Shown here one piece after another: positions 1 to 7,608 of a stretch of DNA of 24,686 bases. The position numbers and the translations under genes are program-made. Source of the DNA: a virus. Numbering within the stretch: the stretch's first letter is position 1; each line of letters begins with the position of its first letter. The stretch covers positions 1 through 24,686 of the IMG/VR virus record IMGVR_UViG_3300032242_002798. One strand, given 5' to 3'. The notes under the pieces were generated by a model. The model was not told the DNA's origin. It saw nothing but the letters and a program-made list of their open reading frames with translations, and did no database searches.

Positions 1-1155
1 CCATTGATTTACTGTTCCTGCTAACAGAGTTTTTACCAGTTTATCTAAAAATACATGTACACTGAATAGCCCGTTGCTTTCAAGTGGCTCAATAAATCCT
101 GCGCTGAGTCCAATAGCTACTACATTCTTTACAAATATACGTCTATGGATACCTGTTCTAAACTGTATACTATTAAATTCAAGTGAATCTACTTCTTGCC
201 TAGTACGAGGATATTTCATTTTATCACTCATTAGATGCTGTTTAAATTCTTCTAGTGCATCTTCGGGCGTGATAAATTTATCGCTATAAACATAACCTGT
301 ACCAATTCTTTCCCAACTAGGAATATTCCAGACCCAACCATTGCCCAGTGCTGTACAGTTAGTATATGGTTCTAGTTCTTCTTCTTTATTTTTGTAAGGT
401 ATGCGTGTAGCCCAAGCACGATTGTTGGGTAACATATCACTATAAGAAAGCCACTCTTCTTTAAGTGCGCCTTCGAGTAGGAGACTTTTAAATCCAGTAC
501 AATCTATAAACAGTTGTGAATCTATAGCTGTTCCATCAGTAAGCACAAGTGATTCTACTCCTTTGTCAGATGTTGTAATATCAGCTACCGTAGAACTGAT
601 TAGTTTTACACCACGTGGAATGCAGTAATTGTCTCTAAGCCATGCACCGAATTTGGTAGCATCAAAGTGATATGCGGCTGTATATTTGGGATTAAAACTG
701 CCAAATTTACCGTTGCGATTTAGACTAAATTTATTAGTTTCAAATAGCGCGGCATGCGGGAAAAAACTTCTAACTAGGTCGCTATTAGGAGTGTTTGGAT
801 AAACTGCTTTCTTAATAAACCAATCAAATACACCGTGTTTGGTTCCTGCTAGATGAGCATTGCCAAAGGGATAGTGAAATCCCCCATCTCCTATTTCGCT
901 GAAATCTGTAAATTTTATACTGAGCTTGTAACTAGCATCAGTATGTTTCATGAAATCTAATTCATCGATTTCTAATACAGCACAGTATTCTTTGATGCTT
1001 TGTAGTGTGCTTTCACCGACTCCTACAGTAGGATAATCTGGACTTTCTACCACTGAAATATCCCAGTTAGGAAACATCTTAATTAGCATGGCTGCCGACA
1101 TCCAGCCAGCACTTCCACCTCCTACAATTACAATTTTACTGAGATTTTTAATCAT
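1..1155 (-). CDS. Flavin-dependent tryptophan halogenase-like protein, 3' part cut by window edge
   Basis: Translating the minus strand from the ATG at 1155 gives an open frame of about 385 codons that reaches the window start without a stop, so the C-terminus is missing. Residues 11-17 read GGGSAG-type (FAD-binding GxGxxG), residue K77 lies in DASYKLSIKF and matches the catalytic lysine of PrnA/RebH, residues about 273-278 are WVWNIP (the family WxWxIP motif), and IEPLESNG near the edge matches the segment with the catalytic glutamate. These enzymes use FADH2, O2 and halide to halogenate an aromatic substrate, classically tryptophan; the marine cyanophage enzyme VirX1 is a known viral relative that prefers iodide. 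No flavin reductase is seen nearby. The gene diverges from the Gly-rich fibre gene across a 114-bp gap. No clear ribosome site precedes the ATG. Family assignment is firm; substrate is unknown. Confidence 0.9.
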   Translation of the reverse strand, partial: MIKNLSKIVIVGGGSAGWMSAAMLIKMFPNWDISVVESPDYPTVGVGESTLQSIKEYCAVLEIDELDFMKHTDASYKLSIKFTDFSEIGDGGFHYPFGNAHLAGTKHGVFDWFIKKAVYPNTPNSDLVRSFFPHAALFETNKFSLNRNGKFGSFNPKYTAAYHFDATKFGAWLRDNYCIPRGVKLISSTVADITTSDKGVESLVLTDGTAIDSQLFIDCTGFKSLLLEGALKEEWLSYSDMLPNNRAWATRIPYKNKEEELEPYTNCTALGNGWVWNIPSWERIGTGYVYSDKFITPEDALEEFKQHLMSDKMKYPRTRQEVDSLEFNSIQFRTGIHRRIFVKNVVAIGLSAGFIEPLESNGLFSVHVFLDKLVKTLLAGTVNQW

Positions 1156-1197
1156 TTTTGTTTGCCCAATTTTTGTATACTACGTAAATATTTTTCT

Positions 1198-1205
1198 GAT
1201 AAATA
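1198..1205 (+). promoter_or_regulatory. Putative T4-type late promoter for the fibre operon
   Basis: GATAAATA matches the T4 late consensus TATAAATA at 7 of 8 positions and sits 64 nt upstream of the fibre ATG at 1270. Predicted transcript start is near 1211, leaving a leader of about 59 nt with a good ribosome site. No matching element reads toward the divergent halogenase. Confidence 0.55.
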
Positions 1206-1269
1206 ACTGTATATATTTAACAGGGTGTTTTAAAGCCACCCTTAATTGCGAAATAATCAAAGGAAAGAT

Positions 1270-3174
1270 ATGGCACAGCTACAAGGTATAACTATTAGCG
1301 ATACTGGTTATCTACAACTTCCATCCGGCCCAACTACAGGACGTGGCCCAGTACTACAATACTTTAATGCTACAGGTCCAGCAACATTTAATGTGCCAAC
1401 TGGCGTTACTAGCGTACAAGTGTTGGTAGTAGCAGGTGGTGGCGGAACTGGTAACGGACAGTATCATAATGGTGGTGGTGGAGCCGGTGGTGTTGTATTA
1501 CATCCTTCGTATCCAGTAACGCCTGGCGGTACAGTAAGTCTTTCAGTTGGTGCGGGTGGAGCTGGTGGAGCGGCTGGAGGTACTGGAAATGTGGGTGGTA
1601 ATGGTGGTAACTCAACATTTGGCACACTAACTGCCTTAGGTGGCGGATACGGCGGACTTTATCCCGCAACTGCAGGAGCACCCGGCGGATCAGGTGGTGG
1701 CGGTGCTGGCAATATTACAGCGTCATATCCATCAGTAGCCTCAACAGGATGGGGCGGCGGGTCAGCAACGCAACCAGCACAGACAAATACAGGTGCAACA
1801 GTTAACGCAGGTTATCCAGGCGGCAATGGTGCAACTGCTGGTAATATTCCTACAGGCAGTCAAGGCGCAGGCGGTGGAGGCGGTGGTGCTGGTGGTGCTG
1901 GTGGTGCTGGAGGTGCGGGTGGTGCGGGTGATGGTGGAGTTGGTGTTAGCATAAGTATCACAGGTGCTCCCCAATATTTTGGTGGTGGTGGTGGTGGCAG
2001 TTTATATCTTCCATCTAATCCTGTTACACATGGCGCAAAAGCAGGTGTCGGAGGCCTAGGTGGTGGTGGCGCAGGTGGAACAGATCAACGTCCCACAGAC
2101 CCAGATGAAAATAATGGAAGAATTAACACAGGTGGCGGTGCAGGTGGATTAGAGCGTTGGGATAATAGAGCAGGTGGCACTGGCGGCCCTGGTATTATTA
2201 TCGTCAGTTATCAATTGCCAAACACTCAAACACCTACAGTAGGACAAGCAAGATTTAACACTGATGTAAATCAACCAGAAGTCTATAACGGTACCTATTG
2301 GGAACCGATGCAAAAGACAATAACATATTTTGAGCATCCTGGTTACTACACATTCCAAGTTCCGCAACATGTTAATGCTGTTGAAGTACTTGTAGTAGGT
2401 GGCGGCGGTGCAGGTGGCTCAATCGGTGCAGGTGGCGGTGCAGGTGGACATGTTTATTATGCCAAATATGCTGTACAACCGGGTGGTAATATACCAGTTA
2501 AAGTTGGCCAAGGTGGAACATATTATTCAGGTTGGCACGATCAGGCTAGCGGCAATCCATCTAGCTTTCCTCGAACAGACGGTATAAGCGGAAATCAAGG
2601 TCAACCAAGTCACTTTGGCGCAGTTATAGCCTACGGTGGCGGAGCAGGTTCTGATAACTCTGGTAACGGAGGTAGTGTTTCTAGCGGTGGAACTGCTCAA
2701 TGGGGCGGAAGTGGCGGTGGTGGTAGCTATTCTACTTCTACACTAGCTGGATACGGAGTTCCGGGTCAAGGGAATCCAGGCGGTACAGGTTACCCTGGGC
2801 CTCCTCATGCTGCCGGTGGTGGCGGTGGTGCTGGCGGTGCAGGCGGACCAGCAGGCCCGGGTGCTGGTGGTGGTGGTGGTGCTGGTCTAGCTAATTCGAT
2901 TACTGGCTCTCCTGTACTACGAGCAGGTGGTGGAGGAGGCGGCAGTCATAATACAAGTAATTCAGGCCCCGGTGGCACCGGTGGTGGTGGTGGCGGCGGA
3001 TATTATACCAACGAATCAGCACCATATGCTGGTTATAGTCAACCAGCTGGCCCTCGTGCTAGCCCTGGACAATACGCTACAGGCGGTGGCGGTGGCGGTG
3101 GCGGCTATAACGGTTCAAACCCGTACGGAACTGCAGGTTGGGGCGGCCCAGGTGTAGTTATAATACGATACTAA
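1270..3174 (+). CDS. Glycine-rich phage adhesin/tail fibre protein with two Gly-rich domains
   Basis: The start is the ATG at 1270, preceded by AAAGGAAAG; a longer frame from a TTG at 1246 has no ribosome site. The 634-residue product has a short N-terminal part, then two related domains. Each begins with a TFxVPxxVxxVxVLVV strand followed by GGGG, runs through about 220-250 residues dominated by Gly with Ala, Ser, Tyr and Asn, and closes with GGPG plus a short hydrophobic strand (IIIVSY in the first, VVIIRY in the second). A linker at about 318-350 holds a PTVGQARFNT...VYNGTYW motif seen in other tail proteins here. Gly-rich domains of this sort occur in phage fibre tips; the Salmonella phage S16 gp38 adhesin folds as stacked polyglycine-II helices with host-binding loops. 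A receptor-binding role is inferred from composition and position. The two small genes just downstream share its transcript. Long GGT runs could vary in copy number. Confidence 0.75.
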   Translation: MAQLQGITISDTGYLQLPSGPTTGRGPVLQYFNATGPATFNVPTGVTSVQVLVVAGGGGTGNGQYHNGGGGAGGVVLHPSYPVTPGGTVSLSVGAGGAGGAAGGTGNVGGNGGNSTFGTLTALGGGYGGLYPATAGAPGGSGGGGAGNITASYPSVASTGWGGGSATQPAQTNTGATVNAGYPGGNGATAGNIPTGSQGAGGGGGGAGGAGGAGGAGGAGDGGVGVSISITGAPQYFGGGGGGSLYLPSNPVTHGAKAGVGGLGGGGAGGTDQRPTDPDENNGRINTGGGAGGLERWDNRAGGTGGPGIIIVSYQLPNTQTPTVGQARFNTDVNQPEVYNGTYWEPMQKTITYFEHPGYYTFQVPQHVNAVEVLVVGGGGAGGSIGAGGGAGGHVYYAKYAVQPGGNIPVKVGQGGTYYSGWHDQASGNPSSFPRTDGISGNQGQPSHFGAVIAYGGGAGSDNSGNGGSVSSGGTAQWGGSGGGGSYSTSTLAGYGVPGQGNPGGTGYPGPPHAAGGGGGAGGAGGPAGPGAGGGGGAGLANSITGSPVLRAGGGGGGSHNTSNSGPGGTGGGGGGGYYTNESAPYAGYSQPAGPRASPGQYATGGGGGGGGYNGSNPYGTAGWGGPGVVIIRY

Positions 3175-3185
3175 GAGGAAACGAT

Positions 3186-3443
3186 ATGAGAAAAATTACT
3201 CGAGACGGACACGATCACGCTCTCACAATTACAGTTTTTAATGAAGACGGTACAGTTTTAGTCGAAGATGGTTATCCTACTCCTGCAGGATTTGATGACA
3301 ATGCTGAAAAACAAATTAATGAGCAACTAACAGCTCTTGGAAAACCATTGCTCACAGCCGAAGAAATTGTCTACATGCGAACTTTAGTGCATGTACCTTT
3401 ACCAGGCCAACCATTACGAAATCCACCCGAGGGAGCGAGTTAA
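3186..3443 (+). CDS. Small conserved-looking protein, first of a tandem pair
   Basis: Eighty-five residues starting at the ATG at 3186, preceded by AAGAGGAAACG 12 nt after the fibre stop. I do not recognise a family. It has a strand-rich N-terminal half (LTITVFNEDGTVLVEDGYP) and a helical C-terminal half with ALGKPLLTAEEI, both matched in the next gene, so the two are paralogues. Position directly behind the fibre gene suggests a fibre chaperone, a fibre-bound cap or an accessory virion protein, but nothing in the sequence decides this. Confidence 0.7.
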   Translation: MRKITRDGHDHALTITVFNEDGTVLVEDGYPTPAGFDDNAEKQINEQLTALGKPLLTAEEIVYMRTLVHVPLPGQPLRNPPEGAS

Positions 3444-3444
3444 A

Positions 3445-3699
3445 GTGAGAAAATTTGTAAGACCAAGCATAGAGATGGGGGGATATACTGTTGAAGCGTA
3501 CGACGAGAATGGTATGCTAATGTTTATCCACAAGTATCCAACTCATCACGCTATACATCATTATGGAATTCTAGAGGCAGATATGAATAAAGATTTATTT
3601 GCACTCGGAAAACAGCCATTAACAGATGAAGAGATTGCTATGATCAAAGCATTATTTCCTGACGAAATGGTTAGATGCCAGGATTGCTCAACTGATTAA
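3445..3699 (+). CDS. Small protein, second of a tandem pair
   Basis: Eighty-four residues if started at the GTG at 3445, one base after the stop of the preceding gene, with GGGAG about 10 nt upstream. An in-frame ATG at 3391 would put the start deep inside the previous gene and add residues with no match to the paralogue, so the GTG is preferred. The product aligns with its neighbour: YTVEAYDENGMLMFIHKYPT against LTITVFNEDGTVLVEDGYPT, and ALGKQPLTDEEIAMIKAL against ALGKPLLTAEEIVYMRTL. It ends with a CQDC pair absent from the first copy. The stop overlaps the stop of the convergent oxygenase gene by a few bases. Function unknown. Confidence 0.65.
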   Translation: MRKFVRPSIEMGGYTVEAYDENGMLMFIHKYPTHHAIHHYGILEADMNKDLFALGKQPLTDEEIAMIKALFPDEMVRCQDCSTD

Positions 3700-4325
3700 T
3701 GAGTTTTAAAAAGCAAATTGCCAGATATCGATATTCTTGTTTTATCACTTGAATAAAAAGGATAAACTGAATGACTCAGTGATGAGGGAAAAAGTAAAAT
3801 TTTTCCCTCATATTTTTTGTCAGCAGGTATTTCTAAGAAGCATATACGACCTAATGAGTTAGTATAGGCAAATTGAAATACACCACCTACATCATTGTTT
3901 GACTGTCTTCCTAAACTTACACGGCGTTCTTCTTCCATAGTGTAAGGTATAGTGATCCACAAAACAAAGCTCATTATGCCCGAGTGTTGATGTATAGGAT
4001 TATATTCTCCGGCTTGTTGGAAATTAATCCAGGGAGCTGTCATCTCAAATGATACATCGGCTGTTAGAATACGAATATGTTCGAAATAATCATAACGTCT
4101 ATCGTATTTCCACAATAATTCAACTATATATTTTTCTAACAACGCCCTAATTTCAAGATCTTCAAGTTCAACTTCTTTTAAGATATGTCCTTGTAGCTTA
4201 TAGTTAGCAGGAGAAACGCTACTAGGGTTATGCTCAATGTTATCAATGCAATTTTTAATTTTAGAAAATAATTCTATAGGTACCGTTTCCATGAGGTACC
4301 CAAGATTAGGAAAATCAATATTCAT
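3696..4325 (-). CDS. 2OG-Fe(II) oxygenase of the phage type (PF13759-like)
   Basis: The product has 209 residues. PWINFQQAGEYNPIHQHSG at 98-116 followed by a hydrophobic strand is typical of the phage 2OG-FeII_Oxy_5 type; H112/H114 lie at the iron site, with distal H185 in FPSSLSHSVYPF and R197 likely binding the 2OG carboxylate. Such enzymes couple 2-oxoglutarate decarboxylation to hydroxylation of a protein, nucleotide or small molecule; the substrate here is unknown. It is the last gene of the minus-strand cassette and its ATG overlaps the preceding stop (ATGA), implying coupled translation. Its codons for residues about 171-182 also form a plus-strand terminator hairpin. Its 3' end overlaps the convergent small gene. 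Confidence 0.8.
   Translation of the reverse strand: MNIDFPNLGYLMETVPIELFSKIKNCIDNIEHNPSSVSPANYKLQGHILKEVELEDLEIRALLEKYIVELLWKYDRRYDYFEHIRILTADVSFEMTAPWINFQQAGEYNPIHQHSGIMSFVLWITIPYTMEEERRVSLGRQSNNDVGGVFQFAYTNSLGRICFLEIPADKKYEGKILLFPSSLSHSVYPFYSSDKTRISISGNLLFKTH
3782..3818 (+). terminator. Rho-independent terminator of the fibre operon, inside an antisense gene
   Basis: ATGAGGGAAAAA at 3782-3793 and TTTTTCCCTCAT at 3800-3811 pair perfectly over 12 bp around a six-base loop, followed by ATTTTTT. Read on the minus strand the same hairpin is followed by CACTGAG, so it should terminate only plus-strand transcripts, about 80 nt past the second small gene. Confidence 0.75.
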
Positions 4326-5038
4326 GATACGTGTGCTTTACGTTTTTTATATTTGCCAAGAAAGCTAGACTGATAGCCAAATTTACTAAACTTCATTTCA
4401 TATTCTTGTAAAGATAGAAGATGCTGATGAACTACAACTTCTGCATCAGATAATGGTATAAGCTGAGCAATAGGACTACCAGCTTCTAACTCTATACGAC
4501 AGTCTGTTTTTGGTAACAGTGCATTAACATGAGTAGCTACTTGCGTTTTAAAATTCATAATACCGGGTAACTGATGCATGCTATTCAGCAATGGTATTTG
4601 ATTCCACATTGGGCTTATCATTAAAAAATCAACTCCAGTTTTTTCTACTAGCGACCATGGAGAAAGGATTTTAATATGATGATAATTATTGAATTCAGAT
4701 CCTAGTTGTTCAGTACTGTGTGTATCTATTACTCCACCATCCGGTGCAGAATATTGATATCTCCATCCGCCTTCGCTAGATTCTAGAATTACATCGCACC
4801 AAAGAGGAAGCATAATCCCTGTTTTGAAGATGGCTGATAGTCCATCACAACGTTTAATCGTCGATTGCTTGAATTTTAAACCATATTCACTAGCAACTTC
4901 AAATGTAGGTGGCATAGATTTCCACCAACTAGGCAAAAAGTTCTTAGATTGATCAATTTTAAAATATTCATAAACGCCCGGATGACATGTAAAAGCATCT
5001 ACTGATATTTTTTTAGGTTTAAAAAAGAAACTGATCAT
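4322..5038 (-). CDS. Uncharacterised cassette protein, possibly DUF6065-like
   Basis: The product has 238 residues with no signal peptide or membrane segment. Visible blocks are LPSWWKSMPP at about 36-45, TIKRCDGLSAIFKTGIMLPLW around 60-80, a GGWRYQYSAPDGG turn, and a C-terminal LEAGSPIAQLIPL. This order (TIK-C-x-G block, then G.M.PLW, then a late GxPIAQxIP strand) recalls the DUF6065 layout, which I cannot confirm. The upstream neighbour shows a degenerate version of the same order, so the two may be distant paralogues. Both ends overlap neighbours by ATGA, placing it firmly in the operon. A binding or scaffold role beside the halogenase is conjecture. Confidence 0.6.
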   Translation of the reverse strand: MISFFFKPKKISVDAFTCHPGVYEYFKIDQSKNFLPSWWKSMPPTFEVASEYGLKFKQSTIKRCDGLSAIFKTGIMLPLWCDVILESSEGGWRYQYSAPDGGVIDTHSTEQLGSEFNNYHHIKILSPWSLVEKTGVDFLMISPMWNQIPLLNSMHQLPGIMNFKTQVATHVNALLPKTDCRIELEAGSPIAQLIPLSDAEVVVHQHLLSLQEYEMKFSKFGYQSSFLGKYKKRKAHVS

Positions 5039-5757
5039 AGAATATTCTTTTTAATTTCTTTAAGAATGATTTTATTTGAACGGGCCGCTAAAAATCTTTT
5101 GTATCTTGCGGCAAGCGGAACCCACGATTCCCAAACTGATGATTTACCACCGGTTGACGCATGTTGTCTTAGAGCATCCGTTATTTCAAATCTCACTAGC
5201 TTAACTGGATTAGGAGCATGAAAGTGTACATACGCCATAGCTTCGTCTTTTTCTGCACGGAATTCGTTGACGTTAGTATGTAAGCAGTATTCCAAATTAA
5301 TTAATCTAAACCATTTTGAAATATTAAATTTACCCGGAATCAAATTTCCATATTTTGCATGTTTAGGCTCTTCGAAATACGTATCAGTGATCATCATTTC
5401 CACGTCATCTTCACTAAAAAACGCCCATTGAAGTCCGTATTCAATCATTCGTCGATTAACAATACTACTTGGTCTAAATGCTGATGAAGTAATATAGTTT
5501 TTTTCTTTGGTTATTAAGTTAGTGCCGTCTAGCTCAAAATGAGTTGTTATCGGATTCGTTAGTACAAACGTACTTCTTGTAAATCCGCTAAATGCAGGGC
5601 AGTAAAAAAAGTTATTACCACGACCGGCAGCATCAAATTCGATTTTGTCCCCACGGATACTATCAAATACGCTATTAATATCTGGATATAACATATTCCA
5701 GTTATCCTCGCTTACAGGGAAGGCCGGCGCCCAATATACAATGCTATGCTTTGACAT
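5035..5757 (-). CDS. Uncharacterised cassette protein following the halogenase
   Basis: The product has 240 residues. It begins HSIVYWAPAFPV and carries FFYCPAFSGFTRSTFVLTNP around 50-69, a WAFFSEDDVEMMI strand, and PGKFNISKWFRLIN near 142-155. The arrangement parallels the downstream gene (C-containing block, hydrophobic strand, PG-FN block), supporting distant common origin, but identity is low. It overlaps the halogenase stop by 14 bases. The C-terminus is basic (RSNKIILKEIKKN). No catalytic motif is recognised; partner of the halogenase or a substrate-handling protein are both possible. Confidence 0.6.
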   Translation of the reverse strand: MSKHSIVYWAPAFPVSEDNWNMLYPDINSVFDSIRGDKIEFDAAGRGNNFFYCPAFSGFTRSTFVLTNPITTHFELDGTNLITKEKNYITSSAFRPSSIVNRRMIEYGLQWAFFSEDDVEMMITDTYFEEPKHAKYGNLIPGKFNISKWFRLINLEYCLHTNVNEFRAEKDEAMAYVHFHAPNPVKLVRFEITDALRQHASTGGKSSVWESWVPLAARYKRFLAARSNKIILKEIKKNIL

Positions 5758-7204
5758 TTCTAATTGCCTTTAAAAAATTCTTGTGAGATATAGTTCCCAC
5801 GGTTTCATCGTGTAGTTTAACATCTCTAATTAAATTGTCAACATAAATTTTTAGTTCAATCGGCAACATTTCATATTCTTCTCGAATTTTTTGATTGTTA
5901 AATAATCCTAATCCCATGGCAATAAAAATATGATGTCGTTCGGTGAACAACGCATAGGTACTATTTTGATTAAAATCTTCTCGAATTGGTAATTTAATTT
6001 GCCATCTTTCTAATTTTTCTTGCAGACTATCTGGTATTTCTAACGTTTTTAAATCCTGCCAAAATTTTGTATCTGTTCTAGGTGTTTGATAATGCATTAC
6101 AATAAAGTCTCGGATATTAATCATAATACTACTGACATCTTTATTGTAAGAATTTATAATTTTTTCATCATAATTAGGTAGCCGGTGCATTAGTAAAAAC
6201 ATCTGTTGTATGCTGGTACCTATACTAGTAGCTTCTAAAGGTTCTACAAAGTTTGCACTTAGTCCTACTGCACAGCAATTCTTAATCCATACTTTATCTA
6301 AGGCACCTGGATCAAATGTTAAATGCTTACCTACTGTAATTTCATGCCCTAAAAATGATTCAACTTCCTGTTTAGCTTGATCGGCATCAATATAATCGCT
6401 GTCAAAAATGTAGCCATTGCCACCTCGCCCAAACACCGGTATCCTGAATAACCATCCGTAGTCCATTGCCCTAGCTATGGTCCACATATTGTAATCGTCA
6501 GTGTCGGGTGTAGGGAAAGCAATAGCGGCTTTCATTTTTAAATACTTGCTGTAACTAGTCCACTTGGCTCCTAAGTTTCCTATTAGTACACGTTTAAATC
6601 CTGTACTGTCTATATAGAAATCAGCTGTATAAGTTTGTTTGTTACCTTTTAATTCTTTGATACCATTTTCATCACATACTGCTTCTAAAATTTCATCATC
6701 GACAACATCGATACTAAATTTTTCTGCAAGATTAGTAAGAAATGTATTCAACTTATTTGTGTTGAAATGAAACTGCATAGTGGGAAATTCATCAGGATTA
6801 GATAAAAACCATCTATTAACGGTGCTATTCCAAAATGGTTTTCCTACAAAATCTTGCGGTCTAGCATTTTTAGATATTAAATTAGCCAATACTATGGAAC
6901 ATTGAGCATCTTGTTTATCAAACTCTTTTTGTATGCTGTGCAGATAATCGGGTACACCCCAGTTTTGAAACATAATTCCAGCCTTGCAGGTAGCATCGCA
7001 TTCACGAACTACATCCCATAAGGAAATCCCTATGAAATCCATAAATTGTTTCCAATGCTCGGTACTCCCTTCACCTACTCCTATAATCCCTAACTTAGTA
7101 GATCTAACCACTGATACTTTTAGTTTAGGAAATCTTTTTTTAAGTATAAGTGCAGATATAAATCCAGCAGTTCCGCCACCAGCCACGCATACACTTTTAA
7201 TCAA
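5744..7204 (-). CDS. Flavin-dependent tryptophan halogenase-like protein, complete
   Basis: The product has 486 residues, a little shorter than the roughly 510-540 of PrnA-type enzymes. The start is TTG at 7204, since the FAD motif AGGGTAG follows at residues 8-14 and no ATG fits; AAGGA lies about 10 nt upstream. GVGEGST at 42-48, K74 in ECDATCKAGIMFQNW (catalytic lysine position) and VGLSANFVEPLEATS near 312-327 are all family features. The WxWxIP motif is altered to WLFRIP (251-256), the second Trp being Phe. It overlaps the upstream orphan by 8 bases and the downstream orphan by 14. It differs clearly from the other halogenase in this window, so the phage carries two types. Substrate, halide and regiochemistry cannot be read from sequence. 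Confidence 0.9.
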   Translation of the reverse strand: MIKSVCVAGGGTAGFISALILKKRFPKLKVSVVRSTKLGIIGVGEGSTEHWKQFMDFIGISLWDVVRECDATCKAGIMFQNWGVPDYLHSIQKEFDKQDAQCSIVLANLISKNARPQDFVGKPFWNSTVNRWFLSNPDEFPTMQFHFNTNKLNTFLTNLAEKFSIDVVDDEILEAVCDENGIKELKGNKQTYTADFYIDSTGFKRVLIGNLGAKWTSYSKYLKMKAAIAFPTPDTDDYNMWTIARAMDYGWLFRIPVFGRGGNGYIFDSDYIDADQAKQEVESFLGHEITVGKHLTFDPGALDKVWIKNCCAVGLSANFVEPLEATSIGTSIQQMFLLMHRLPNYDEKIINSYNKDVSSIMINIRDFIVMHYQTPRTDTKFWQDLKTLEIPDSLQEKLERWQIKLPIREDFNQNSTYALFTERHHIFIAMGLGLFNNQKIREEYEMLPIELKIYVDNLIRDVKLHDETVGTISHKNFLKAIRNVKA

Positions 7205-7598
7205 GGTATTTTGGTCCTTGACCTTTAATTATTTTTACTAGTTCATCCATTCTTCTAATATCTCCTGATGCTGTTACTAACGGATATTGAATGGCATCTA
7301 GACCAGTTCCTTCTTGCGTATAACCTTGAATTGCTATGTGTACTCCGGCTTTTTGGCATTCTTGATAAAATTCACTTTGAGTTAGATCATATTTAGGAAT
7401 TTGTACAACTTCAAATCGTCTGTTAACAAGTTCACTTAATTCGTGATGTCCTTGATCTGATAGCCAATTAGCAATCTCTTTGGCGGCGCTCTTATGTTGT
7501 AAATTAATGTTGCCGTAATCAAACATAGGAATCATTTCTAGTTTGATAATTTCCTGCATTTCAGCAGGAATATTGGTTACGTTTGTAGCTTGATCCAT
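7197..7598 (-). CDS. Small orphan protein upstream of halogenase
   Basis: The start is the ATG at 7598, with AAGGAG 6 nt before it; an in-frame upstream extension would run into the previous gene and is rejected. The 133-residue product is soluble and mixed alpha/beta. Visible parts are FDYGNINLQHKSAAKEIANW near 26-45, a VVQIPKYDLTQSEFYQE segment, and GTGLDAIQYPLVTASGDIRR near the end. I do not recognise a family. It begins 11 nt after the preceding oxygenase stop and overlaps the halogenase start by 8 bases, so it is co-translated with both. Candidate roles are a halogenase partner, a substrate carrier or an immunity-type factor; none is shown. Confidence 0.65.
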   Translation of the reverse strand: MDQATNVTNIPAEMQEIIKLEMIPMFDYGNINLQHKSAAKEIANWLSDQGHHELSELVNRRFEVVQIPKYDLTQSEFYQECQKAGVHIAIQGYTQEGTGLDAIQYPLVTASGDIRRMDELVKIIKGQGPKYLD

Positions 7599-7608
7599 AT
7601 AGTTCTCC

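Noticed and set aside
1183-1190. CGTAAATA as another late promoter before the fibre gene
   Set aside because: GATAAATA 15 nt downstream is a closer match; this may be a chance hit in AT-rich DNA.
1246-1269. Longer start for the fibre protein at a TTG
   Set aside because: No ribosome site; the ATG at 1270 has AAAGGAAAG at proper distance and begins the typical MAQL-type N-terminus.
1876-2999. Repeats that might suggest a CRISPR-like or satellite array
   Set aside because: The repeats are irregular GGN codons in one frame with no spacer periodicity; they are protein-coding.
1409-3157. Several open frames opposite to or out of frame with the Gly-rich gene
   Set aside because: They are products of GC-rich glycine codon repeats, with repetitive Thr, Ala or His composition and no ribosome sites.
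3391-3444. ATG at 3391 as start of the second small gene
   Set aside because: It would overlap the first gene by 50 bases and the added residues do not align with the paralogue; GTG at 3445 fits both the alignment and a GGGAG.
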